Shown here in pieces: positions 9,516-19,027 of a stretch of DNA of 64,000 nucleotides. The notes beneath the pieces are model-generated. The model was not told the DNA's origin. It saw nothing but the letters and a program-made list of their open reading frames with translations, and did no database searches. The position numbers and the translations under genes were made by a program. Source of the stretch: Gillisia sp. UBA3175 (GTDB taxonomy: Bacteria; Bacteroidota; Bacteroidia; Flavobacteriales; Flavobacteriaceae); the NCBI GenBank assembly GCA_002364325.1, contig DEXV01000006.1, positions 103,496 to 167,495 on the forward strand, read 5' to 3'. The first letter of the stretch is position 1; every line of letters starts with the position of its first letter.

Positions 9516-10649
9516 CTAGTTAATTTTTGCTAGACTAGAATTCTCGCTTATTTCTACTGGCATCCCTACAAAAGCGCCAGCTACAGGTGCAGAGATCAAT
9601 TTCGTACCATTTTCTAAACCTGTGATCACAACAGATTCCGAGGAAAAATGTACAGGATCGATCACCGCTAATTGTAGTGTATTGTCTTCTCCAACTATAT
9701 AAACCTTGTTCTGTTCTACTAATAAATTCCTTGGAATAGATAATGCATCTTCTACATTTCTAGCATCCAAATTAGCTTCCAGATACATTCCCTCTTTAAC
9801 TTTATCATTCTTGATCTTTATAAAAACCTGCACTGTTTGAGAATTTGCATCTATCTTACTATTAACTCTACTTACTTCACCTTGGAATTGCTGAGTCCCT
9901 TCCAGATTTTTAAGAGCAACTTTCTCGCCTACCTTTAATAGATCGCTAAAAGATTTTCTTACCGCAACTTCCAATTCATATTCTGAAGGATCTATAAATT
10001 CTCCTAGTTTTTGGCCAGGTCTTACCAAAGAACCTTCTGTAACTAATGCTTCGGTAAGCACTCCGCCATATGGAGCAGCGATAGTGAATTTATTAAGTCT
10101 GGTTTCCTGATTCTTTATATTGTAATAACCAGAAACGATGCCTCGTCCTGATATAAAATAATTTTCTTGGTCTGAAGATGGTTTTGGAAGTGGTGCTAAG
10201 CCTTTATTTACATCAAAATTATTTAAATAAGCCTCCCATTTTGGATAGACATCTGGATAATCCAATCTAAGATCTGGCATAACTGCCGCTATTTTATTGT
10301 ATAATTCACTTTTGGAAGCCCGCACATTAGCCGCATATTCTGAAGCATCAATACGCAAAAGCACTTGCCCTCTAGCGTATTCTTGCCCAGGTCTAAAGGG
10401 TTTAGAACTACTTCTAAAGATCCCTTCTACTTCAGAAAAAAGTGTGGTTTTTTGTAAAGCAGTTACAGTACCATTTGCAGGAATCACAATGGGCACCGTC
10501 CCATTGTTAACCCTTTGTACATAAACTGTTTTAATTACTTTTTTAGCAGGAGGTCTTTCTATTGTATTACTTTCTATAATTGCTTTGGCAACAAAGATGG
10601 CACCTATTACAAATACTACTCCCAGAATGGAAAGAATGATTTTACGCAT
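9516..10649 (-). CDS. RND periplasmic adaptor (membrane-fusion protein)
   Basis: 377 residues. An N-terminal anchor helix (IILSILGVVFVIGAIFVAKA) is followed by a lipoyl-like half (VIPANGTVTALQKTTLFSEVEG), a short helical hairpin, the second lipoyl half (TIAAPYGGVLTEALVTEGSLVRPGQ, about 192-215) and beta-barrel domains, the normal order in HlyD/AcrA adaptors. It bridges the pump to TolC across the periplasm. First gene of the adaptor-pump-channel operon. Its 222-base upstream region carries two long perfect inverted repeats (10705-10754, 10770-10807) which may regulate it. Confidence 0.92.
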   Translation of the reverse strand: MRKIILSILGVVFVIGAIFVAKAIIESNTIERPPAKKVIKTVYVQRVNNGTVPIVIPANGTVTALQKTTLFSEVEGIFRSSSKPFRPGQEYARGQVLLRIDASEYAANVRASKSELYNKIAAVMPDLRLDYPDVYPKWEAYLNNFDVNKGLAPLPKPSSDQENYFISGRGIVSGYYNIKNQETRLNKFTIAAPYGGVLTEALVTEGSLVRPGQKLGEFIDPSEYELEVAVRKSFSDLLKVGEKVALKNLEGTQQFQGEVSRVNSKIDANSQTVQVFIKIKNDKVKEGMYLEANLDARNVEDALSIPRNLLVEQNKVYIVGEDNTLQLAVIDPVHFSSESVVITGLENGTKLISAPVAGAFVGMPVEISENSSLAKIN

Positions 10650-10704
10650 TATTGTCTTTTAATTACTCTTTAGACTATTAAAATAGAAAAGCGTTTAATC
10701 AACA

Positions 10705-10754
10705 AATCATTAAATTATCTTAAAAATGAATACTCTTAAGATAATTTAATGATT
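10705..10754. repeat. perfect 19-bp inverted repeat upstream of the RND operon
   Basis: AATCATTAAATTATCTTAA (10705-10723) and its exact reverse complement (10736-10754) flank a 12-base loop. It is centred about 80 bases upstream of the adaptor start. No T-tract typical of a terminator follows on the - strand (TTGTTGATTAAACG). It may be an operator for a dimeric repressor, or an RNA hairpin at the 3' end of the ABC-F transcript. Confidence 0.85.
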
Positions 10755-10769
10755 ATAAGTGTTACATGG

Positions 10770-10807
10770 AGTGTAATCTAAGTGCTTATTTAGCTTTAGA
10801 TTACACT
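10770..10807. repeat. second perfect inverted repeat (12-bp arms)
   Basis: AGTGTAATCTAA (10770-10781) and TTAGATTACACT (10796-10807) are exact reverse complements around a 14-base loop. It lies 64 bases after the stop of the ABC-F gene and 15 bases before the 19-bp repeat (in - strand order). The arm sequences of the two repeats are unrelated. It could be a terminator of the ABC-F gene, although no strong T-tract follows. Confidence 0.8.
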
Positions 10808-10871
10808 ATATAGGATAAAAACTTTCGACCCAATTAAATTTAGAATTACCAAAACTAACCGATAATCACGC

Positions 10872-12788
10872 TTAAGATATAATCTCTATCTCTTCTTGAA
10901 GCTGTTCCCAAGATTTCATTAATTGCTCCACTTCTTTTTTCTTTTTCTTATAATTATCAAGAAAATGAGGCTTAGCAGTAGCGGCTTTATAATTTGTAGC
11001 CATCTCCTGATCCAAAGTTTTTAGTTCCTTTTCCAATTTATTGATCTTAGCTTCAGTATTGCTTAATTTATTCTGAAGTGATTTAAATTTTTTCTGATCG
11101 TTATAAGATTGTTTGCTAGAATTATTATTATTAGAAACCTCTTTCTGAACTTTATCTCTTTTTTCGATAGCACGCATGTTTTCAACATTACGCTGATCTA
11201 GATAAAAATCTATATCACCCAGATATTCCTTGATCTTTTTATCCTTGAACTCATAAACTGAATGGGTCAAATTCTGAAGGAAATCTCTATCATGCGAAAC
11301 AATTATTAGGGTTCCTTCAAAACCTTTAAGCGCTTCCTTTAAAACATTCTTAGATTTAATATCTAAGTGGTTTGTAGGCTCATCCATTATAAGCACGTTA
11401 AAAGGCTGAAGCAGCAGTTTACATAAAGCCAATCTATTTCTTTCTCCTCCAGAAAGCACCTTTACTTTCTTGCTAACCTCATCTCCTCTAAAAAGAAAAG
11501 ATCCTAGCATATCTCTTACCTTACTTCGCGTGGATTCGGTAGCAGCATCTATCATGGTATCTAAAACCGTTTTCTCACCATCTAATTCATCCGCCTGATT
11601 TTGTGCAAAATAACCCAGTTGCACATTATGCCCAAGTTTCAACTTTCCGGTATGACCAATCTCTCCAACAATTACTTTTGCAAGGGTAGTTTTACCTTGT
11701 CCGTTTTGTCCAACAAAAGCGATCTTGCTGCTACGCTCAATAAGTAAATCTATATCTTCAAGGATCTGAACTTTTCCGTATGCTTTTCCAATTCCTTCTG
11801 TCTCTACCACAATCTTACCCGGTTGCAAGGAAACAGGGAAACGCAAGTTCATTACGGCATTATCATCCTCATCTACTTCAATCCTATCCACCTTATCAAG
11901 TTTCTTGATTAGAGATTGCGCCATTGAGGCTTTTGATGCTTTTGCGCGGAATTTCTCGATCAACTTTTCTGTTTGCTCGATCTGCTTTGCCTGATTCTTC
12001 TGAGAAGCTAACTGCTGCTCTCTTAATTCTTGTCTTAAAACCAAGTATTCTGAATACGGCTTTTTATAATCGTAGATCTTTCCTAATGAGATCTCAATAG
12101 TTCTATTGGTAACATTATCTAGGAACATCTTATCGTGAGAAACAATGATCACACAACCAGGATAACTAGTTAAAAATGATTCTAACCAAATAATAGATTC
12201 TATATCCAAGTGGTTAGTTGGCTCATCCAGCAATAAAATATCGTTACTCTGAAGTAAAAGCTTAGCCAACTCAATACGCATTCTCCATCCTCCAGAAAAG
12301 GTATCTGTTAGTTTATCGAATTTATCACGTTCAAAACCAAGTCCAATAAGTACTTTTTCGGTCTCTCCTTGGTAATTATAACCACCAATTATCTCGTATT
12401 GATGCGTGATCTCACTAAGATCTTGAATCAATTGAGTGTATCCATCACTTTCGTAATCGGTTCTTGTGGCCAATTGTTCATTGATGAAGTCGATTTTTTT
12501 CTCCATCACCTTGATCTCCACAAAGGCTTGTTGTGCCTCTTGGATCACTGTTCTCCCTTGAATAAAATCGATGTCTTGTTTTAAGAAACCAATCTTAAGC
12601 TCCTTGTCTTTAGCTATTTGCCCTGTATCTGCTTCCTGTTCTCCAGAAAGGATCTTTAGCATTGTAGATTTTCCCGCACCGTTCTTACCAATAAGTCCAA
12701 CCCGATCTCCGGCTCCAAGTCTAAAGGTAATTTCATCAAATAAACTTTCGCCTCCGAATGAAATAGATAAATTATGAATGTTAAGCAT
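10872..12788 (-). CDS. ABC-F family ATPase (Uup/YdiF-like)
   Basis: 638 residues, cytosolic, no membrane segments. Two ATP-binding cassettes: Walker A GKNGAGKST (34-42) with SGGWRMRIELAKLLL and LLLDEPTNHLD; then Walker A GQNGQGKTT (about 360) with LSGGERNRLALCKLLL and LIMDEPTNHLD. Between them lies the charged linker (P-site tRNA interaction motif region), and the C-terminus (about 545-638) is a predicted coiled coil as in Uup. ABC-F proteins act on the ribosome, easing stalls or protecting from antibiotics; the C-terminal coiled coil favours the housekeeping Uup-type rather than a resistance factor (inference). Transcribed divergently from the DUF983 gene. Confidence 0.92.
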   Translation of the reverse strand: MLNIHNLSISFGGESLFDEITFRLGAGDRVGLIGKNGAGKSTMLKILSGEQEADTGQIAKDKELKIGFLKQDIDFIQGRTVIQEAQQAFVEIKVMEKKIDFINEQLATRTDYESDGYTQLIQDLSEITHQYEIIGGYNYQGETEKVLIGLGFERDKFDKLTDTFSGGWRMRIELAKLLLQSNDILLLDEPTNHLDIESIIWLESFLTSYPGCVIIVSHDKMFLDNVTNRTIEISLGKIYDYKKPYSEYLVLRQELREQQLASQKNQAKQIEQTEKLIEKFRAKASKASMAQSLIKKLDKVDRIEVDEDDNAVMNLRFPVSLQPGKIVVETEGIGKAYGKVQILEDIDLLIERSSKIAFVGQNGQGKTTLAKVIVGEIGHTGKLKLGHNVQLGYFAQNQADELDGEKTVLDTMIDAATESTRSKVRDMLGSFLFRGDEVSKKVKVLSGGERNRLALCKLLLQPFNVLIMDEPTNHLDIKSKNVLKEALKGFEGTLIIVSHDRDFLQNLTHSVYEFKDKKIKEYLGDIDFYLDQRNVENMRAIEKRDKVQKEVSNNNNSSKQSYNDQKKFKSLQNKLSNTEAKINKLEKELKTLDQEMATNYKAATAKPHFLDNYKKKKKEVEQLMKSWEQLQEEIEIIS

Positions 12789-12846
12789 TATTTTACTCTA
12801 AATTTTTTGCAAAGATGCCTATTTTTACAACACTAAAAAAATAGAA

Positions 12847-13224
12847 ATGCAATTCTTAAAGGGTTCAAAATCAAATAGTATACTCACAGGCTCTTGTCCG
12901 GTATGTCAGAAGGAAAGTATGTACAAGGAATCCAACCCTTATAAGCTGCAAAATATTTTGAAAATGCACGAAAAATGTTCCAATTGTGGGACAAAATATA
13001 AAATGGAACCTTCTTTTTTCTTTGGAGCTATGTATGTGAGCTATGCTTTGGGAGTTGCGGTATCTGTTGCTGCATTTATAATCTCTTATGTTTTCCTTGG
13101 TGGCGGACTAATGACCACCTTTTTAGCAATCACTGGGACTTTAATTGTATTAATGCCAATAATACTTCGCCTGTCTCGCAATATCTGGATCAATATGTTT
13201 TTGAGTTACGATAAATCTGCCTGA
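12847..13224 (+). CDS. DUF983 family membrane protein
   Basis: 125 residues. Two Cys pairs near the N-terminus, CPVC (17-20) and CSNCGTKY (about 43-50), form a likely zinc ribbon; two membrane helices follow (YALGVAVSVAAFIISYVFL and LAITGTLIVLMPIILRLS). This is the DUF983 architecture, whose function is unknown. It is a lone + strand gene; its 3' end overlaps the convergent flavoprotein gene by 19 bases. Confidence 0.85.
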   Translation: MQFLKGSKSNSILTGSCPVCQKESMYKESNPYKLQNILKMHEKCSNCGTKYKMEPSFFFGAMYVSYALGVAVSVAAFIISYVFLGGGLMTTFLAITGTLIVLMPIILRLSRNIWINMFLSYDKSA

Positions 13225-14267
13225 TATAACTTCTCATATCTTCTAATATTTATTTCTTCGGAAAGAGCTACTGAATCTTCAATGTAATTTATTAATTGTG
13301 ATGCGACAGTTGGTGCAATAAGCACTCCTCTGCTTCCAAATCCATTACAAACATATAATTTATCTAGTTTTGGATGTTTCCCCACCAGCGGCTTTCTATC
13401 ATTAGTGGCTGGACGTATCCCCGCAACTTGATCCACCACTTCAAATTTACAAGTTAGAAATCCCTCTAATTTATCCATGAGATATTTTTTTCCTTCGGAA
13501 GTAGGCACTTTAGTTTTATCCCAATTATTATAAGTTGCGCCAATCTTATACAGATTATTTCCTAAGGGAATTATAAAAATTGAAGCTTTAAAGGCGACCT
13601 CAAGTTTTAGATCCTCAGCTTTAATAATTAAATATTCGCCTTTATTTCCTTGTAGTGGTAAATAATTAAAAAATGGATTCTTTTTTAACCCGAAGCCATC
13701 ACAAAAGATAATTTTCTTTGTTTTCCATTTTTTATATGTACAATCTTCTTCAGTTATTTTTAATTCGGAATATTGAAATTCTTCTTTTTGATAGGCATTA
13801 ATAGAATGAAGAAAATCTCTATAAGCTTCCAGTAGGAGTTCAGTATTTATAACGCCAGTATGTTTAACATGACCAAATGAAAAGGAGGATGGTATATGCT
13901 TATTTAAATTTGAAACCAATTTTTCATCTAAAAATTTACTTAATGCCGGTTTATCCATTGCGGCGAACCAATCGTTTTGTTCTTCTACAGAATGAAACCT
14001 TCTATAAATTGGTAAGTCCTTGATCAAGGAAATATTTAGCTTTTCCTCAAGATATTTATAAAAAGAAAGTGCTGTATCCAATTGTTCATCTGCATTCCAG
14101 GCCAATGTAAATCTTTTTAATATCACAGGATTATAAATACCACCGGCAACTGTAGAGGATGCTTGCGAATTATCATCGAACACCATTATCTTTTTGCCTC
14201 TGGAAATTAAGTGCTCTGCAACCGCAATTCCACTTAAACCAGCCCCAACAATAATATAATCTAACAT
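13206..14267 (-). CDS. FAD-dependent oxidoreductase, DAO family
   Basis: 353 residues. The N-terminal dinucleotide-binding motif VGAGLSGIAVAEHL (7-20) with an acidic residue at the end of beta 2 (VFDD) binds FAD. The C-terminal GIRPATNDRKPLVG and YVCNGFGSRGVLIAPTVA are the conserved substrate/FAD contacts of the glycine-oxidase/D-amino-acid-oxidase family. The natural substrate is not evident; relatives include the oxidase half of MnmC and ThiO, but no tRNA-modification or thiamine genes are adjacent. It follows the gld operon terminator, so it probably has its own promoter. Confidence 0.82.
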   Translation of the reverse strand: MLDYIIVGAGLSGIAVAEHLISRGKKIMVFDDNSQASSTVAGGIYNPVILKRFTLAWNADEQLDTALSFYKYLEEKLNISLIKDLPIYRRFHSVEEQNDWFAAMDKPALSKFLDEKLVSNLNKHIPSSFSFGHVKHTGVINTELLLEAYRDFLHSINAYQKEEFQYSELKITEEDCTYKKWKTKKIIFCDGFGLKKNPFFNYLPLQGNKGEYLIIKAEDLKLEVAFKASIFIIPLGNNLYKIGATYNNWDKTKVPTSEGKKYLMDKLEGFLTCKFEVVDQVAGIRPATNDRKPLVGKHPKLDKLYVCNGFGSRGVLIAPTVASQLINYIEDSVALSEEINIRRYEKLYQADLS

Positions 14268-14281
14268 AGCATAGAATTAAA

Positions 14282-14309
14282 AAACGCTCCGGAAATATCC
14301 GGAGCGTTT
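14282..14309 (-). terminator. strong terminator of the gldKLMN operon
   Basis: AAACGCTCCGGA-AATA-TCCGGAGCGTTT is a perfect 12-bp stem with a 4-base loop, 24 bases after the gldN stop on the - strand, followed by TTTAATTC. It separates gldN from the flavoprotein gene. Confidence 0.9.
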
Positions 14310-14332
14310 GTATATTTAAATGAAGGACTAAC

Positions 14333-15226
14333 TTAATAGTTCCACATATCTTGTTCAAAATTTCGGATTTGCTCCTTGATCCTTTCAGATTCCATTAGCT
14401 GCATAAATGCATTTTCAGCTATATATTCATCTACCTCGCGATCTCCTTGAACATTATCTTCTTTGTAGATTACTGCATTAAACCTTCTAGCATTTAGCAA
14501 ATGGTCAAAAGTGATAGAGGATGCGGTATTTCTACCATTAAAGGCATTGTTGTCGAAAAGCACCTCTCTAGCATCTGGAAACCAAACCCAAAACAATTCT
14601 ACGAGATCTGGAGTTTCATCATCTATAAAATTTACATCGGGTGCCACGGGAGCAATCCCTAAGATCCTATATTTTAATTCTGCCATACGCTTGTCAAAAT
14701 ACCACATTCCACGAATATGATATTCTGCAATATCTGCAGATGTAATATCTCTTCTATCAATAAATTGCTGATCTATTTCTTCTCCAGCGTTATATTGCTC
14801 CACACCAAGATCTGTAGTATCTATCTTGGAAATCGCAGCGCTAATATCGCTTAAAGTTCTCTTTTCATTAAAGTAAGAATCTGCATATATATTTTTGATC
14901 TTTCCAGATTTAATTCCCGTCATAAGAACATCGTAAAGCGATCTTCTGCTAGAACCAATATTATTAGTATCTATTGGGTAATATAATGGGAAATTCACTC
15001 GCTCATCAAGATCTACAATTTCCCAAACATTCTTGGACCAAAGCACATCTCTATCATCTACATAACCGTACTCTAAAGGTTTACTTTCCTTTTTCACTAC
15101 CAGCTCTGCATCAGATAATTTACCTATCTCATCTGGAGTAGTAGCATTCAAAAGATTAGCTTGCCCAAAAGATGAGCCTGTTAGCAATAATCCGAATGCA
15201 CCAATCAAAATCTGATTCCACTTCAT
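14333..15226 (-). CDS. gldN: gliding motility / type IX secretion protein GldN
   Basis: 297 residues with a cleavable signal peptide (MKWNQILIGAFGLLLTGSSFGQ), so periplasmic. Sequence blocks such as DRDVLWSKNVWEIVDLDERVNFPLYYP and PDLVELFWVWFPDAREVL are characteristic of GldN/PorN. In flavobacteria GldN forms a ring with GldK on the periplasmic face of the outer membrane, required for type IX secretion and gliding (family knowledge). Last gene of gldK-gldL-gldM-gldN, 13 bases after gldM, and followed by the operon terminator. Confidence 0.95.
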   Translation of the reverse strand: MKWNQILIGAFGLLLTGSSFGQANLLNATTPDEIGKLSDAELVVKKESKPLEYGYVDDRDVLWSKNVWEIVDLDERVNFPLYYPIDTNNIGSSRRSLYDVLMTGIKSGKIKNIYADSYFNEKRTLSDISAAISKIDTTDLGVEQYNAGEEIDQQFIDRRDITSADIAEYHIRGMWYFDKRMAELKYRILGIAPVAPDVNFIDDETPDLVELFWVWFPDAREVLFDNNAFNGRNTASSITFDHLLNARRFNAVIYKEDNVQGDREVDEYIAENAFMQLMESERIKEQIRNFEQDMWNY

Positions 15227-15239
15227 TGTATTGATTTTA

Positions 15240-16781
15240 TTAATTTGTTAACTCCACAAATACTGGAGATACTTTCTTAAGTTTATATCCGCTATTGGTA
15301 GCCAATTGTGCCTCAATATCGAATATTTGTATTGTCTCTCCTCTGCCAGCACGTCTTAACGCCGCTTTAGCGGAAGCATCTAATCTACCACCATTTACTT
15401 TAATAGTAGGTTGACCCGAAACTTTAAAACTGAATCCTGTTACACGCAATGCCAATTCAAAATCGAAATCTGGTAAAATTGCTCCTACTTCAGAAATCTC
15501 TAAACTGTTACGTTGCATTTTCACAGAACCATCTTCTCCACGAATCGTACCAACTGGTCTTGGAATATCTTTTACTCTAAACGATTTCTTATCGGATACC
15601 GTTTCTCCACCAGGTAATTTACCACTCACACTAATGGTTACTTCTCTTGCCTGTAAAGTAGTTACATCCATCATATAATTTCCTGCACCACCAGCCTGTC
15701 TAAGACCAGGAGCATTTGCAGTTACACTTCCAACTCCAGGAATGGAAATAGTCATTGGGTTTTGAACCCCACGATAAACCACATTCATTTTATCTGCAGA
15801 TATAACTGCAGAGTTTGGTTTAGGAATTACTGCATAAGAACTAGAAATAGGAATTTTTACTATAGAATCCCCTTCTTTAAATTGAATTTCTCCTTTGATC
15901 TCTTGTTCACCTACATTTCCTGCAGGGAAATCAAGAACAACTTGACCAGCTTGAGAACTTTCAACTTTTCTACCATTTACCACTACATTGTCAAACTTTA
16001 AAGTATTATCTACTCTACCTAAAACCACTTTACCCTTAAAGTTCTCACCACTAAAAAATGCAGTTTTAGAAGGAACTACTATAGCTTCATAATTTGTTAG
16101 TGAAACTTCACTTTGTAATTGCCCAGACAACATTGCAGATAAGATCTCACTTTCTGTAGTTTTCACATCTGCTTGCGTTTGAGTAAGCTGAGTGATTGAT
16201 GCTACCAAAGGAAAGCCTTCGTAACGATACTTTAACCATTCAACATTAGCACCATCTACCTTAACAGGTTCTGTAGAGAATTCTGCTTGGACATTCTGTA
16301 CTATTTTTTCAAATCCTTTCTCGTTACCAATAATAGATACTACTCCATTCTTGTAACCATTTAACTTATCCAAAAATTCTTGACCTTTCGGGCTAATTCT
16401 TCCGCTTTGAAAAAACAATTCGTCCAACTGGTTGGATTTGTCCATTTCTTCGTATTCGGTTTTATCCTCAACATCCGCTAATAGATCAGATTTTAAGGTT
16501 TCCAAATAAGAATTGAAATCTTCAGACAAAACATGAATCTTATCTGCCTTTTCCTTTAGGGGAGCATACTTTGCAGGTTGCTCACCAACCTTCTCTTCCA
16601 ATCCTGCCAAGAACGCATTATTCCTCTGCGCAGTGGTGGTATTAGATTCGGACAATTTTTCATTCATTAATCCAAAAGCGGTAAGAACCTCTTTGGACAT
16701 ATTTAAAGCCAACATTGCAATGAAAACCAAGTACATTAGGTTAATCATCTTCTGTCTTGGTGATTGTTTTCCAGACGCCAT
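15240..16781 (-). CDS. gldM: gliding motility / type IX secretion motor protein GldM
   Basis: 513 residues, usual length. A single N-terminal membrane helix (INLMYLVFIAMLALNMSKEVL, about 13-33) is followed by a long periplasmic region: a helical part to about 220, then beta-rich domains ending FVELTN. GldM is the periplasm-spanning stator/rotor shaft that couples the proton-motive force at GldL to the GldK/GldN ring (family knowledge). The start MASGKQSPRQKMINLMY is conserved in GldM/PorM. It is 54 bases downstream of gldL. Confidence 0.96.
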   Translation of the reverse strand: MASGKQSPRQKMINLMYLVFIAMLALNMSKEVLTAFGLMNEKLSESNTTTAQRNNAFLAGLEEKVGEQPAKYAPLKEKADKIHVLSEDFNSYLETLKSDLLADVEDKTEYEEMDKSNQLDELFFQSGRISPKGQEFLDKLNGYKNGVVSIIGNEKGFEKIVQNVQAEFSTEPVKVDGANVEWLKYRYEGFPLVASITQLTQTQADVKTTESEILSAMLSGQLQSEVSLTNYEAIVVPSKTAFFSGENFKGKVVLGRVDNTLKFDNVVVNGRKVESSQAGQVVLDFPAGNVGEQEIKGEIQFKEGDSIVKIPISSSYAVIPKPNSAVISADKMNVVYRGVQNPMTISIPGVGSVTANAPGLRQAGGAGNYMMDVTTLQAREVTISVSGKLPGGETVSDKKSFRVKDIPRPVGTIRGEDGSVKMQRNSLEISEVGAILPDFDFELALRVTGFSFKVSGQPTIKVNGGRLDASAKAALRRAGRGETIQIFDIEAQLATNSGYKLKKVSPVFVELTN

Positions 16782-16835
16782 GTATAATTAGTTTAGTTTT
16801 TTATTAGATCTCTTCTAGTCATTACAACTAATTAA

Positions 16836-17486
16836 TTATGCTCTTCCATTCACATTCATAGCGGTTAGCATGCCACCGTAAACTCCATTCAATGAAGAAA
16901 GGTTAGCAGCCATAGAACTCATTTGATCTTTTAATTTACCTGCATTTTCTGCAATTTCTTCGTTGATCTCTGCTTGTCTTGCCGAAGACTCTACTTGCAC
17001 TTTATACAAGTTATTCAATGTTTCCATTTGTGCAGCAGCTACGCTTAATTCTTCACTGTATTTTCTTTGGGAAACCATAGAGTCTACTGTTGGAGCAATT
17101 CCCTTAGCAGCTCCTTCGAAATTGCGAATACTCGTTCCAAGACTTTCCATAAGGTTGGCGTCTATTTTAGCCTCTTTTAGCATTAGGTCTAATTTCTTAG
17201 ATAAGGAAGCTTCAGTTTCTTTTTCTTCTTCTATTAAGGCATTGTGTCTTGCCGATGCAGGACCACCATTCAATTCAGGATATACCAAAGACCAGTCAAG
17301 ATCATCATCAATAGGCTCAAATGCAGAATAAGCAAATACTAAAGCTTCAGTTACTAATCCTAAAATTAAAAATTCATTACCAAATGGCCAGTGCATAATT
17401 TTAAATAATGCACCTAAAATTACTACCGATGCACCTAAACCGTACACCATGTTTGTTATTTTCTTAACAGTTCTTGGATTTGCCAT
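16836..17486 (-). CDS. gldL: gliding motility / type IX secretion motor protein GldL
   Basis: 216 residues. Two membrane helices near the N-terminus (about 12-30 and 38-56), then a soluble coiled-coil tail. Helix 2 carries Glu47 in TEALVFAYSAFEP, matching the membrane-embedded glutamate of GldL implicated in proton use in Flavobacterium; helix 1 ends in the conserved FKIMHWPFGN. With GldM it forms the inner-membrane motor of the type IX system. Second gene of the operon, 62 bases after gldK. Confidence 0.96.
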   Translation of the reverse strand: MANPRTVKKITNMVYGLGASVVILGALFKIMHWPFGNEFLILGLVTEALVFAYSAFEPIDDDLDWSLVYPELNGGPASARHNALIEEEKETEASLSKKLDLMLKEAKIDANLMESLGTSIRNFEGAAKGIAPTVDSMVSQRKYSEELSVAAAQMETLNNLYKVQVESSARQAEINEEIAENAGKLKDQMSSMAANLSSLNGVYGGMLTAMNVNGRA

Positions 17487-17548
17487 AATATTAAATTGGT
17501 TATTTCTTTTTGGTTGTTTTTATTAATTAGATGGGGTTCTTTATTAAT

Positions 17549-18913
17549 TTAATTCTTTGGGGATTGATTTAGAGTAACATCTGTTCCAAGGTAGTCTTGT
17601 ACAGTTCTAAATCCTATATAACTTCTTGCAGTGTCAGAATATTCATAATCCCTAGTACTAACTTGTAAGAAGTATGCAACATCTTTCCAAGATCCACCTC
17701 GTACAACTTTTCGTAAATCATTTTCATCATTTACAGTTGGGTTCATGGAAGACATATACTCATATGCTGCAGGGTCGTAAGAAGAGTTCACCCATTCTGC
17801 AACGTTACCTGACATGTTATATAAATTATAATCGTTGGGTTCGTAAGATTTTGCCTCTACAGTATAAAGTGCTTGATCTGCTGCATAATCTCCTCTTAAA
17901 GGTTTAAAGTTTGCCATAAAACAACCTCTGTCATTCTTAGCATACGGCCCACCCCAAGGATATGTTGCAGACTGCAATCCTCCTCTCGCTGCATATTCCC
18001 ATTCAGCCTCCGTTGGTAATCTATAGAATGGAACATCATGATCTCCCTTTTCCTTTCTGTAAGCATTATGATACAAAGTTCTCCATTGAGTAAATGCTTT
18101 AGCTTGTTTCCAGCTCACTCCTACAACTGGATAATCATCAAAGGCGGTGTGCCAGTAATAATCATTATGCATTGGCTCATTATAAGAATAGTTAAAATCT
18201 TTGATCCAAACAGTAGTGTCTGGATATACGTTGATTTCTTCTGTAACTATGAATTCACTTCTTTTTTGAGTTTTAGATCTCGCCGCTTTTTGAATATCCA
18301 TCCAACGGTATTTGAAATTTAATTTCTTCACGTCGATGGTTCTTTGCCCATTGTACGATTCCTCTAAAGGAATGTACATAGAATCCATTACTCTTGCGTA
18401 AGCTTCATCTGGATAATCTTGGGTATCCCAGATTATATCTACATCCTTATTAAGTTTTCTACCTTGATAGTCTTCAGAGAATTGAGTGTAGTTATCGTAC
18501 ATGTATTTTTCATATACAGACATGTTCTCTTCATCTGAATCTACGAAAGCAAATTCCCCTATTCCATCTTCTCCGGCTGTTGCACCTTCAAAATCAGCCT
18601 CAATAGCCAATCTCATTCTTACTATAGAGTCACGCACCCAATTGGTGAATTGTCTATATTCAGAATTGGTGATCTCGGTTTCATCCATATAGAATGAACG
18701 CACGGTAACTGTTTTAGGCGGTGCATTCTTAGAGTCGGCTATATCATCGTCAGCCTTCCCCATAATAAAAGCACCACCTGGAATTAATGTCATTCCATAA
18801 GGTTTCTCTGGATTCCACTTCTTTCCTTGCGCACCTACAAGTTGCCCGCGATCGCCGCTACTACAGCTAGCAAGTAATGCAAGAACAGCAATAAGCGAAA
18901 ATAATTTCTTCAT
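17549..18913 (-). CDS. gldK: gliding motility / type IX secretion lipoprotein GldK
   Basis: 454 residues. Lipoprotein signal with Cys17 (LLASC). The body is a formylglycine-generating-enzyme/sulfatase-modifying-factor fold: TLIPGGAFIMGKADDD near the N-terminus, FYRLPTEAEWEYAARGG and YNMSGNVAEWVNSSYDP, and VVRGGSWKDVAYFLQVSTRD near the C-terminus. In GldK this fold is structural rather than enzymatic; GldK and GldN form the ring under the outer membrane. First gene of gldKLMN with a clear promoter just upstream (18991-19023). Confidence 0.95.
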   Translation of the reverse strand: MKKLFSLIAVLALLASCSSGDRGQLVGAQGKKWNPEKPYGMTLIPGGAFIMGKADDDIADSKNAPPKTVTVRSFYMDETEITNSEYRQFTNWVRDSIVRMRLAIEADFEGATAGEDGIGEFAFVDSDEENMSVYEKYMYDNYTQFSEDYQGRKLNKDVDIIWDTQDYPDEAYARVMDSMYIPLEESYNGQRTIDVKKLNFKYRWMDIQKAARSKTQKRSEFIVTEEINVYPDTTVWIKDFNYSYNEPMHNDYYWHTAFDDYPVVGVSWKQAKAFTQWRTLYHNAYRKEKGDHDVPFYRLPTEAEWEYAARGGLQSATYPWGGPYAKNDRGCFMANFKPLRGDYAADQALYTVEAKSYEPNDYNLYNMSGNVAEWVNSSYDPAAYEYMSSMNPTVNDENDLRKVVRGGSWKDVAYFLQVSTRDYEYSDTARSYIGFRTVQDYLGTDVTLNQSPKN

Positions 18914-18990
18914 AATATCTCTCAGGTTATGACATATTTGATTTAGGTAGTAAACCTATCCAAATAATTTTTAAAAAACAATAGTTTTAG

Positions 18991-19023
18991 CAAAAATACA
19001 GTAATTGATGAATATGTCTACAA
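18991..19023 (-). promoter_or_regulatory. Bacteroidota-type promoter of gldKLMN
   Basis: On the - strand TTG (complement of 19021-19023) is followed by 22 bases and TATTTTTG (complement of 18991-18998). The TTG lies 5 bases after the stop of the upstream gene, so the gld operon appears to be independently transcribed. Confidence 0.6.
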
Positions 19024-19027
19024 ATTT

